DNA from: an uncultured Rhodopila sp.
GTDB lineage: Bacteria; Pseudomonadota; Alphaproteobacteria; Acetobacterales; Acetobacteraceae
Reading direction: 5' to 3'
DNA: 64,000 nt
Assembly: GCF_903944925.1 (NCBI RefSeq)
Contig: NZ_CAJATU010000123.1
Span: forward strand, 248,001 to 312,000
In this document: piece by piece, positions 45,067-53,672 of the stretch
How the letters are laid out: each line of letters opens with the position of its first letter
Position numbering within the stretch: the stretch's first letter is position 1
The notes under the pieces: model-generated
Told to the model about the DNA's origin: nothing
Database searches by the model: none
Seen by the model: only the letters and a program-made list of their open reading frames with translations
Made by a program: the position numbers and the translations under genes

Positions 45067-48000
45067 AATTCGCATGCCTGAGCAGGCGATCGCCATCATC
45101 GGGTTGGCCGGCAGGTTCCCGGACGCGCGAAACCTGGATGATTTCTGGCGCAACATTCGCGCCGGCGTCGAATCGCTCGAGACGTTTAATGAGGCCGAAC
45201 TCGATGCCGCGGGCGTCCCCGAAAGCCTGCGAAGCAATCCGGATTTCGTCCGCAAGGGCACCAGGCTCGAAGGCGCCGAGCTGTTCGATGCCAAATTTTT
45301 CGGCCTGTCGCCGCGCGAGGCGCAGATCATTGATCCGCAGCAACGGGTTTTCCTGGAGTGCGCGTGGGAGGCGCTGGAGCACGCCGGTTACGCCGCCGGC
45401 ACAATCGACCGGCCAGTCGGCGTCTACGCCGGATCGAGCATCAATACCTACCTGTTCTCACAGATACTGCGGAACCCCGCCCTCATGGAGGCGGTCGGCG
45501 GGTATCAACTGATGCTGGGCAACGACAAGGACTTTCTCTGCACCCGGGTGTCGTACAAGCTGAACCTGCGCGGCCCCAGCATAAGCGTGCAAACCGCATG
45601 CTCGACCTCGCTTGTCGCCGTAGAACTCGCCTGCCGCGCCTTGCAGTCTGGGGAGTGCGACATGGCGCTGGCCGGGGGCGTATCGCTCAATTTCCCGCAG
45701 CAGGCGGGCTATCTTTACCAGAGCGGCATGATCTTCTCGCCGGACGGGCATTGCCGGCCGTTTGATGCCGCGGCGGCCGGCACGCGCGCCGGTGCCGGCG
45801 CCGGCGTCGTCGTGCTGAAGCGTCTGGCTGATGCGCTCGCCGATCGGGACACGATTCAAGCTGTCATCAGGGGGGCGGCGATCAACAACGACGGCGCCGG
45901 AAAGGCGGGCTACACGGCGCCGAGTATCGATGGCCAGGCCGAAGTCATCGCCGCCGCCCAGGCCTTGGCCGGCGTCGATCCGCGCAGCATTTCCTACGTC
46001 GAGGCGCATGGAACCGCCACCCCGCTCGGCGATCCCATCGAAGTCGCGGCGCTGACCCGGGTATTCCGCGCCGCGACATCCGACACCGGCTTCTGTCGCC
46101 TCGGGTCGTTGAAGGCCAATCTGGGGCACCTCGACGCCGCGGCCGGGGTCGCCAGCCTGATCAAGGCCGTCCTCGCGCTGCGGCACAAGGAATATCCGCC
46201 CCTGGCGAATTTCCGTTCGCCCAATCCGCAACTCGATCTCGAGCACAGTCCGTTCACCGCCAGCGCCGTGGCGTGCGCGTGGCCACGCGGGGATGCGCCT
46301 CGACGGGCCGGCGTCAGTTCCTTCGGCATCGGCGGCACCAATGCGCATGTGGTGCTGGAGGAGGCGGCGGACGCCGTGGCGGTCCCCGAACCGCGCGACC
46401 AGCATTTGCTCGTGCTGTCCGCCCGGACCGAAACGGCGCTGGAACAGGCGAGCGCCAATCTGGCGGACTGTCTGGAAGCGCAGCCGAACCTGTCCTTGTC
46501 CGATGTTGCCTGGACCTTGCAGGCCGGGCGCAAAGCGTTCGCCCACCGCCGGGCCGTCGTCGCGCATAATGCGGCGCAAGCCGCCCGGGCGCTGCGCCGC
46601 CCCGGACAGGTTCCGGTCCTGAGTGCCGTGCATGAAGGCGGCACCCGCCCCGTTGCCTTCCTGTTCAGCGGTCAGGGCAGCCAACATGCCGGCATGGGCG
46701 CCACGCTGTACGATACGGAGCCGCACTACCGGGATGCGATTGACCGATGCGCGGCGCTGATGGAGCCGCATCTCGGCCTGGACATCAGGACGATCATCTT
46801 CTCGAACGACGATGCCGGCCTGATCAACGAAACGGGCTACACGCAGCCTGCATTGTTCTGCACCGAATATGCGCTCGCGACGCTCTGGATGCACTGGGGA
46901 CTCACGCCCCGGGCCATGATCGGCCATAGCCTCGGCGAATACGTCGCGGCGCACCTCGCCGGGGTATTTTCGCTGGCTGACGCTGCCGCCGTGGTGGCGG
47001 CGCGAGGCCGGCTGATGCAAGCCTTGCCGCCCGGGACGATGGCCGCGGTGCATCTGCCGGCAAACGAACTGGCGTCCCGGCTTGGCGGCGGTGTCGAGAT
47101 CGCTGCCGAGAACGCGCCGGGCTTGTGCACGATATCGGGCCCGCCCGAGCCGATGGCCGATGTCCTGCGACGCCTGGAGGCACGCGGCATCGAGTGCCGC
47201 CCGCTGCACACGTCGCATGCCTTCCACTCATCGATGATGGAACCCGCGCTCGCCCCGTTCCTGGCACTGTTGCAGGATATCCCGCTGGCGCGGCCGACGA
47301 TCCCGTACATCTCGAACGTGACGGGCACCTGGATTACCGCGGAGCAGGCCACCAGTCCGGGCTATTATGCCACGCATCTGCGCCATGCCGTGCAGTTCCT
47401 GGCCGGCATCCGCACGCTCGCGGCGGATCCCGCGCTGTTCTTCCTGGAGGTCGGGCCGGGCAATGCGCTCGCCACCCTGACGCGGGCGACGCTTGGGCAG
47501 GAAAAAGCCGCCCACATCACGTCGTCGCTGTCTCGTCCGCGCCGGCAGGAAAGCGACCTGGGGATGATGCTGGAAGCAGCCGGACGGCTCTGGCTGTCCG
47601 GTGCGCCGATAGCGTGGACGGGACTGCACACCGGTGCCGCCCCACGCCGGATACCCTTGCCCACCTATCCGTTCGAACGCACACGACACACCGTCGACAC
47701 GGTGACGGGTGCCGGCATCGCCTCGGCCGGACCGGACTTACGGCCCGCGGCGGCCGGGCAGCGCCTGTATGCGCCGACATGGTCACGTGACGAGGCGGTT
47801 GCGGCGACCACTGCGCGCCTGCGTGGCGCCTGGATCGTCTTTGCCGACCGCGCAGCCTTGGCCGAGGCGCTGGCCGATCGGCTGCAGGCCGCGGGTGCGA
47901 CGCCGATCGTTGCGGACACTGGAGCGTCTTATCGGCGCTTTGGTTCGGCCAGCTTCCAGCTTCGGCGGGACGACCCGGAGGACATCGCCGCGCTTATGCG

Positions 48001-49576
48001 CGACGTTGGTGACTCGCATGGCCCGGTTGCCGGTGCGATTGTGGTTCGGGACGAAGCCGGCGCAGCGTCTCCGCCGCGCGGGTATGCCGCGCTCATTGCG
48101 CTCGCATCGGCGCTGGATGCCACCGCCACCGGCACCCCGATACGCGTGATCGTCGCATCATCAGGGGCCCAGAGCGTGCTGGATGAACCGGTCGTCCGGC
48201 CGGAGGCCGCGTTGCTGTTCGGGCCGGTGCTGGTACTGCCGACAGAGATGCCCGGCGTTCGGCTTCGCAGCGTCGATCTCGAGGACCGCGATGACGTTTC
48301 GACCGTCGCGGCCCTGCTCGTCGCCGAAGCCGCGGCCGAAACCGAGGAGAACTTTGCCGCGTGGCGCAAGGGGCGCCGCTGGATCAGACGCTTCCAGCCG
48401 GTGACGCTGCCCACCCCCAATGATGCCGACCTGCCGCTGAAGCAAGGCGGGGTCTACCTGATCACCGGAGGTTTGGGGGGCATCGGCCTGGCGCTCGCGG
48501 CCTGGCTTGCGGAGAAGGCCACGGCGCGTCTTCTGCTGACGGGTCGCCGCGCACTGCCGCCGCGCGAACAGTGGCGTGCGCTGCTGGCGAATCCCGTGGC
48601 TGAGGCCGGAATCGTCACGATCATCAAGGCGATCCGCGATCTGGAAGCGCTGGGCGCCGAGGTGATGACTGCTGTCGCCGACGCCGCCGATGTGTCCGCC
48701 ATGGCCGCGGCCATCGGCACGGCGCGCGCGTGCTGGGGCGGCATCGACGGCGTGATCCATGCCGCGGGTGTGCCCGGCAACGGCCGGATCTCAGTGCTGC
48801 AGGACGAACACGACATCCGATCGGTGCTTGCCCCGAAAGTCGACGGGCTGGCCGTCCTGGTGCGGCTGCTTGGCGACAGCAAACTGGATTTCGTGGCTCT
48901 CATGAGTTCGATCAGTTCGGTTGTCGGAAGCCCGGGCACCTGCGGCTATGCCGCCGCCAACGCCGTGTTCGACAGTTTCATCGACAGCGCCGCCCGGCCC
49001 GCGGCGTGGCAGCGGGTCGTCGCCATCAACTGGGCGGCGTGGCGCGAAACGGGCATGGCAGCGAACCTCGCCGTTCCGGACTCCATGCGAGCGGCGCGGG
49101 ACGCGTTCCTGAGCACAGCCATTTCAACCCGGGACGGCGTCGATGCGTTCGCCCGCATCCTGGCAGCGCGGCTTGGCCGGGTGGTCATGACGTCCGACGA
49201 TCTGGAAGCATCCTCGGTGCGGGTTGCCGCGCCGGCGGTCGCCGTATCAGACGCTCCCGGGTCGTTATCACCTGTGGCGCCGAATGATCGCTCCGATCCG
49301 CCGGTGACCGAAGTCGAGCAACGCCTCGCCGCGATCTGGACGGAATTGATTGGCGTTACCAACCTTGGCATCGATGACGACTTCTTCGAACTGGGCGGGC
49401 ACTCGCTGCTCGCCACCCGCGTGCTGGCGCGCGTGACCGCCGCACTGGGGGTCCGCCTCGCCCTGCGCGATATCTTTACCGCGCCGACGATACGGCGTCT
49501 GGCAGAACGTATTGATACACTTTCCCGCCCTGCCATGGCTGAGGTTTCGGAAGATCGAGAGGAGATCCTGCTTTGA
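45059..49576 (+). CDS. Type I PKS 7: KS-AT-KR-PCP-like carrier
   Basis: A 1505-aa module between two NRPSs. The KS (9-430) starts almost at the N-terminus with no docking helix; its signature differs from PKS1-6: Cys181 in TACSTS, EAHGTAT, NLGHLDAAAG, typical of KS domains that accept peptidyl or aminoacyl chains from an upstream PCP. AT about 530-825: Ser624 in GHSLGEY, H-A-F-H-S, predicted malonyl-CoA. KR about 1131-1320: TGGLGGIG, catalytic Ser in MSSISS, Tyr1297 in YAAAN. The carrier (1415-1485) has Ser1449 in E-L-G-G-H-S-L, a PCP-style motif rather than the ACP-style GLDSL of PKS2-PKS6. It should extend the Gly residue by C2 and reduce to a 4-amino-3-hydroxybutyryl unit. The acidic/hydrophobic tail E-D-R-E-E-I-L-L is a candidate ligand for the TubC domain of NRPS2. 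Confidence 0.93.
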   Translation: MVEIRMPEQAIAIIGLAGRFPDARNLDDFWRNIRAGVESLETFNEAELDAAGVPESLRSNPDFVRKGTRLEGAELFDAKFFGLSPREAQIIDPQQRVFLECAWEALEHAGYAAGTIDRPVGVYAGSSINTYLFSQILRNPALMEAVGGYQLMLGNDKDFLCTRVSYKLNLRGPSISVQTACSTSLVAVELACRALQSGECDMALAGGVSLNFPQQAGYLYQSGMIFSPDGHCRPFDAAAAGTRAGAGAGVVVLKRLADALADRDTIQAVIRGAAINNDGAGKAGYTAPSIDGQAEVIAAAQALAGVDPRSISYVEAHGTATPLGDPIEVAALTRVFRAATSDTGFCRLGSLKANLGHLDAAAGVASLIKAVLALRHKEYPPLANFRSPNPQLDLEHSPFTASAVACAWPRGDAPRRAGVSSFGIGGTNAHVVLEEAADAVAVPEPRDQHLLVLSARTETALEQASANLADCLEAQPNLSLSDVAWTLQAGRKAFAHRRAVVAHNAAQAARALRRPGQVPVLSAVHEGGTRPVAFLFSGQGSQHAGMGATLYDTEPHYRDAIDRCAALMEPHLGLDIRTIIFSNDDAGLINETGYTQPALFCTEYALATLWMHWGLTPRAMIGHSLGEYVAAHLAGVFSLADAAAVVAARGRLMQALPPGTMAAVHLPANELASRLGGGVEIAAENAPGLCTISGPPEPMADVLRRLEARGIECRPLHTSHAFHSSMMEPALAPFLALLQDIPLARPTIPYISNVTGTWITAEQATSPGYYATHLRHAVQFLAGIRTLAADPALFFLEVGPGNALATLTRATLGQEKAAHITSSLSRPRRQESDLGMMLEAAGRLWLSGAPIAWTGLHTGAAPRRIPLPTYPFERTRHTVDTVTGAGIASAGPDLRPAAAGQRLYAPTWSRDEAVAATTARLRGAWIVFADRAALAEALADRLQAAGATPIVADTGASYRRFGSASFQLRRDDPEDIAALMRDVGDSHGPVAGAIVVRDEAGAASPPRGYAALIALASALDATATGTPIRVIVASSGAQSVLDEPVVRPEAALLFGPVLVLPTEMPGVRLRSVDLEDRDDVSTVAALLVAEAAAETEENFAAWRKGRRWIRRFQPVTLPTPNDADLPLKQGGVYLITGGLGGIGLALAAWLAEKATARLLLTGRRALPPREQWRALLANPVAEAGIVTIIKAIRDLEALGAEVMTAVADAADVSAMAAAIGTARACWGGIDGVIHAAGVPGNGRISVLQDEHDIRSVLAPKVDGLAVLVRLLGDSKLDFVALMSSISSVVGSPGTCGYAAANAVFDSFIDSAARPAAWQRVVAINWAAWRETGMAANLAVPDSMRAARDAFLSTAISTRDGVDAFARILAARLGRVVMTSDDLEASSVRVAAPAVAVSDAPGSLSPVAPNDRSDPPVTEVEQRLAAIWTELIGVTNLGIDDDFFELGGHSLLATRVLARVTAALGVRLALRDIFTAPTIRRLAERIDTLSRPAMAEVSEDREEILL
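49558..49564 (+). promoter_or_regulatory. Ribosome binding site for the TTG start of NRPS2
   Basis: AGAGGAG 8 nt upstream of TTG 49573; the TTG overlaps the PKS7 stop as TTGA. No ATG or GTG in frame lies close enough to retain the docking domain. Confidence 0.6.
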
Positions 49577-52500
49577 GCGCCGGGCAACTCGTCGCGCGGC
49601 TGCGGTCGTTGGGCGTCGGGATCACCGCGTCCGGCGAACGCCTACGGATCACGGCCCCGCGCGGGGGCCTGACCGAGCAGATCAAGCAGGCGATTACGGC
49701 ACAGAAAGCCGAGTTGCTCGACCTGCTGGCCGAGGAGCCGGCGGATTCGTCCGACCAACTGGTTGCCATCTCACGCGCGCGTCCATTGCCGTTGTCGTCA
49801 TTCCAGCAGCGGTTGTGGGTGCTGCATCGGCTCGAACCGGAGAGTACTGCCTACAACATGGTGACGGCCTGGCCGATCCCCGTGGCGCTGGACGCGGAAC
49901 AGGCCGAACGTGCTATTCGCACCGTCCTTGGTGACCACGAGATCCTCCGCGCGACATTTCGCGACGATGGGTTGGCACCTGGAATACACCTCCTGTCACC
50001 GGAGGCTGTGCCGGTCGCCATCCGGGATTTGCGTGACCACACCGAGACCGACCAGGCCAACGCAATACGTGCCGACATCTCAATTGCGACGCTGGCTCCG
50101 TTTGAACTGGCGGCCGAGGCGCCGGTTCGCTGGACCGTTTACCAGTTGAGCCCGGATCGGGTCGCGGTCCTGGCGGCGGCCCACCACATTGCGATGGACG
50201 AATGGTCCTTTTCACTCCTCCGCCGCGGGCTGGAGGCAGCTTGCGGTTCCATCGCGGCCGGCACCGCGTTGCTGCCGCCACCGGCGCTGCAATATGCCGA
50301 TTACGCGGCCTGGCAGCGACGTACGCGTAACGACGCAACCCTGGCTGCCGACTTGGCCTGGTGGGAGGCGAAACTGGCGGGCATCCCGCAGATTTGCTCG
50401 TTTCCCGTGGATCGCTCGACCACCGAAAGCCAATCCGGATCGACCTGCCTGTTCGCCTGGGACGCTGACCTGGTGGCCGATCTGCGCGCCCTGCTGCGAC
50501 GCGAGGGAGCCACACCCTACATGGCGCTGATCGCGGTGTGTGCGACGGTGTTGCGGGCATACACCGGACAGGGCGACATCGTCCTTGGAAGTCCGATGGG
50601 CATGCGCGAGCGCGCCGAGTTCGAATCGATGATCGGACCCTTCGTCAATCTTCTCGTCCTCCGCCTCGATCTCTCGGACGATCCAACCTTCTCGACACTT
50701 CTTACGCGAGCGCGTGAGGCTGTACTGGACGCCCACGACCATCGCCAGGCACCGTTCGAAGGGCTGGTGGAGCGGCTTGCCCCGGCACGCTCGTTCGACC
50801 GCTCGCCGCTGTTCCAGGTCGCCGTGGTGCTGCACAACGCGTCCGAGGAATCGACCTCACCGATCGACAGCGGCGGGGCTATCCACGATCTGACGTGGTT
50901 CGCGCGCGAAGTCGACGGACGCATCGAAGGGTCGCTGGAATTTCGCTCCGACCTGTTCAACAGGAGCACGATCGAGCGGATCACCACCCATCTGCAAAGC
51001 GCCGTCCGCGCCATGGTGCGCGATCCCGACCGTAGGATCAGCCAGATCTCGCTGCTGACCGCAGCCGAGCGGACCCGGTTGATCGAGCAGTTCAACGCGA
51101 CCGCGCAGGAGCTCGATCCGGCACCGTTCACGGTGCAGTTCGAGCGTCAGGCTGTGCTTCGTCCTGACAGTCCGGCGATCTGCTTCGAGGGACAGGAACT
51201 CACCTACGGGACGCTGAATCGGCGCGCCAACCAACTGGCGCGCTATCTGGGATCTCTTGGCCTCGGTCGAGGCAGCCTGGTCGGGGTCTGCCTCAATCGA
51301 TCCCTGACGATGGTCACGACATTGCTCGCCGTGCAGAAAGCCGGTGCCACCTATGTACCGCTTGATCCGGGTTTCCCGGTCGATCGCTTGCGGTTCATGT
51401 TGGCCGATAGCGGTCTTGCCGCCCTGGTCGCGTCGGATGAAATAGCGGGCGGCCTCGACGTTCCGGCCAGGGTGCAGATCATTTCGGTTGAGCGAGACGT
51501 CAGTGCCTGCGATACCCGGGACGCCTCTGATCTCGGCACGGAGATCCATGCCGATGATGTCGCCTACGTGATATATACCTCGGGTTCCACCGGACGTCCA
51601 AACGGCGTAGCGGTGTCGCACGGGGCGCTGTCCAACTTCCTGGGGGCTATGCGGTGCGCACCGGGACTTGCGGCATCGGATGTCATCGCCGCAGTAACGA
51701 CGGCATCCTTCGATATCGCCGCACTTGAACTGTACCTGCCGTTGACGGTGGGCGCGCGTGTGGAGCTGGTTGCTTCGGATGTCGCGACCGACGGCATCGC
51801 GCTCGCGCAATGCCTGTCCACCGCCAACGTGACGGTGCTGCAGGCCACGCCGTCGACCTGGCGGCTGCTGATCGAGGCCGGCTGGCAGGGCCGCGCCGGC
51901 TTCCGGGCATTGTGCGGTGGCGAAACCCTGCCCGCGGATCTTGCCAACGCGATCCTCCCGAAGGTCGACGCCTTGTGGAACCTGTACGGCCCTACGGAGA
52001 CCACGATCTGGTCGACGGCCGAAAGGGTCGCAGACGGCGAAGCGGCCATCAGCATCGGAAGGCCGATCGCAAATACAGCGGTTTATGTTCTTGATTCGGA
52101 AGGTCAGCCGGCGGGAATCGGCATTCCCGGTGAGATCTGGATCGGAGGTGCCGGGGTTGCGGCAGGATATCATCAACGGCCGGAATTGACGTCCGCCCGC
52201 TTCGCCGCTGATCCGTTCGCGCCCGCGCCGGGCGCGCGCATGTACCGCACCGGCGATCTCGGCCGCTTCGGCGACGATGGACGCCTGTTCCATATGGGCC
52301 GCATCGATCGGCAGGTGAAGCTGCGCGGCTTTCGTATCGAGTTGGGAGAGGTCGAGGCTGCGCTTGAGACGCACCCCGCCGTCGCCCGCGCCGTGGCGGT
52401 CGCCCGAAACCCCGGGTCTGATCATCCACGGTTGGTGGCGTACGTCGTTTACCGCCCGGCGGAGTCCCTGACGGCCAGCGAGGCGCGCGCACACCTGAGG

Positions 52501-52887
52501 CAGACGCTGCCCGAGTACATGATCCCCTCGGTTTTTGTCGCCCTGGATGTGCTGCCGATGACGCCGAATGGCAAGGTGGATGTGCGGTCTTTACCGGATC
52601 CGTTCCGGAATGCCGCCGGCCTGCCAGCGACTTTCCAGGCGCCGGCCCCCGGGCTGGAAGAACTGATCGCCGGCATATGGCGGGACCTGCTGCAAACCGA
52701 TCGGATCAGTGCGGATGATAATTTCTTCGAGGTGGGCGGACATTCCCTGCTGTCGCTCCGTGTGACCGCGGCCATCGAACGGCAGACCGGGTGCCGCATT
52801 CAGCCACGCATCCTGTTCTTCCAAACCCTCCGTCAGGTCGCCGCCGCCGTCCAGCGGAAGCAGAGCGAGCGTATAACCGCACGATGA
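49573..52887 (+). CDS. NRPS 2: TubC-C-A-PCP, predicted glycine, last module
   Basis: A 1104-aa synthetase with a TTG start supported by a strong ribosome binding site. TubC-type docking domain (1-55, QLVARLRSLGVGITASGERL), C domain (70-495) with H204-H205-x3-D209 in H-H-I-A-M-D-E-W (Glu replaces the usual Gly after Asp), A domain (515-990), PCP (1025-1095, Ser1058 in VGGHSLL). A-domain motifs: A3 reads YTSGSTGRP-N-G, with Asn677 in place of the usual Lys; A4 FDIAALELY; A5 NLYGPTE; A10 PNGKVD with the catalytic Lys kept. The pocket read against GrsA is D-I-L-Q-L-G-L-I-W-K, a glycine-type code. The protein ends soon after the PCP with no TE, reductase or terminal C domain, although it is the last module. 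Its stop overlaps the start of the first alpha/beta hydrolase (ATGA), pointing to those hydrolases for release. Confidence 0.93.
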   Translation: MSAGQLVARLRSLGVGITASGERLRITAPRGGLTEQIKQAITAQKAELLDLLAEEPADSSDQLVAISRARPLPLSSFQQRLWVLHRLEPESTAYNMVTAWPIPVALDAEQAERAIRTVLGDHEILRATFRDDGLAPGIHLLSPEAVPVAIRDLRDHTETDQANAIRADISIATLAPFELAAEAPVRWTVYQLSPDRVAVLAAAHHIAMDEWSFSLLRRGLEAACGSIAAGTALLPPPALQYADYAAWQRRTRNDATLAADLAWWEAKLAGIPQICSFPVDRSTTESQSGSTCLFAWDADLVADLRALLRREGATPYMALIAVCATVLRAYTGQGDIVLGSPMGMRERAEFESMIGPFVNLLVLRLDLSDDPTFSTLLTRAREAVLDAHDHRQAPFEGLVERLAPARSFDRSPLFQVAVVLHNASEESTSPIDSGGAIHDLTWFAREVDGRIEGSLEFRSDLFNRSTIERITTHLQSAVRAMVRDPDRRISQISLLTAAERTRLIEQFNATAQELDPAPFTVQFERQAVLRPDSPAICFEGQELTYGTLNRRANQLARYLGSLGLGRGSLVGVCLNRSLTMVTTLLAVQKAGATYVPLDPGFPVDRLRFMLADSGLAALVASDEIAGGLDVPARVQIISVERDVSACDTRDASDLGTEIHADDVAYVIYTSGSTGRPNGVAVSHGALSNFLGAMRCAPGLAASDVIAAVTTASFDIAALELYLPLTVGARVELVASDVATDGIALAQCLSTANVTVLQATPSTWRLLIEAGWQGRAGFRALCGGETLPADLANAILPKVDALWNLYGPTETTIWSTAERVADGEAAISIGRPIANTAVYVLDSEGQPAGIGIPGEIWIGGAGVAAGYHQRPELTSARFAADPFAPAPGARMYRTGDLGRFGDDGRLFHMGRIDRQVKLRGFRIELGEVEAALETHPAVARAVAVARNPGSDHPRLVAYVVYRPAESLTASEARAHLRQTLPEYMIPSVFVALDVLPMTPNGKVDVRSLPDPFRNAAGLPATFQAPAPGLEELIAGIWRDLLQTDRISADDNFFEVGGHSLLSLRVTAAIERQTGCRIQPRILFFQTLRQVAAAVQRKQSERITAR

Positions 52888-53672
52888 CCCCATTTTTCTT
52901 TGGATCATCGGATCGGCAACTATTCGGTATCTACGAGGCGGCGCGGTGCGCGCCCGTCAAAGGCGCCGCGGTGCTGTGCCACCCGTGGGGCCCCGAATAT
53001 ATCCACGCGCACCGGTCGTTGCGCCAGCTATCGAACATGCTGGCGGCCGCCGGTTTTCACACCTTGCGCTTCGACTACTTTGGCACCGGCGATTCTGCCG
53101 GTGACATGACCGAGGCACGGCTGGCCGGCTGGGAAGCCGACATTCGGACGGCGATGTCGGAACTTCTGGACATCACGGGCGCGAGGCAGGTCTCGCTGGT
53201 CGGATTGCGCCTCGGGGCGGCACTTGCCGCCACTATAGCGATCACAGCAGGCGCCAAGGTCAGGTCACTGGTGCTGTGGGATCCGGTGCTGCGCGGCGAG
53301 GAGCATGTTCGCGAACTGCACCTTGAATCCCCGCCGGGCGAGAAAGCGATCAAGCCGCGACCGAGGGCGCCGGAAGACGGCGGCGGATATGATATCCTGG
53401 GCTTTCCATTGACGGACCAGATAGAGTCCGAAATGAAAGCGCTCGACCTCATCGCTTTGGCTCCTGCTTTGCCGGCGCGCAGCCTTATTGTGGCGTCTCA
53501 CCCGCTGCCATCTCATGACGGCTTGCGGCGGGTGCTGGATGAAAATAAACGGGACCAGGCAATCGAGTTTATTGCCGATCATCCTCCCTGGATCGAGTTG
53601 CCGTTAGGCCATCCGCTCTCGGGCGCCGCACCGGTCAAGGTGTTGCGGCGTATCGTCGAGTGGCTGGCATGA
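52884..53672 (+). CDS. Alpha/beta hydrolase-fold protein with GLRLG elbow (exosortase A-associated hydrolase 2-like)
   Basis: A 262-aa alpha/beta-hydrolase-fold protein. The oxyanion segment (GAAVLCHPWGPEYIHAHRSL), the strand/loop LRFDYFGTGDSAG and the elbow region SLVGLRLGAALAATIA are clear. The nucleophile position of GxSxG is occupied by Arg (G-L-R-L-G), as I recall for the family annotated exosortase A system-associated hydrolase 2, so classical Ser hydrolysis is doubtful. Start at the ATGA overlap with NRPS2; stop overlaps the next hydrolase start (ATGA), so the two probably work together. Plausible roles are product release, acyl transfer, or a non-catalytic partner of the following hydrolase. 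Cytosolic: no signal peptide. Confidence 0.85.
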   Translation: MTPFFFGSSDRQLFGIYEAARCAPVKGAAVLCHPWGPEYIHAHRSLRQLSNMLAAAGFHTLRFDYFGTGDSAGDMTEARLAGWEADIRTAMSELLDITGARQVSLVGLRLGAALAATIAITAGAKVRSLVLWDPVLRGEEHVRELHLESPPGEKAIKPRPRAPEDGGGYDILGFPLTDQIESEMKALDLIALAPALPARSLIVASHPLPSHDGLRRVLDENKRDQAIEFIADHPPWIELPLGHPLSGAAPVKVLRRIVEWLA

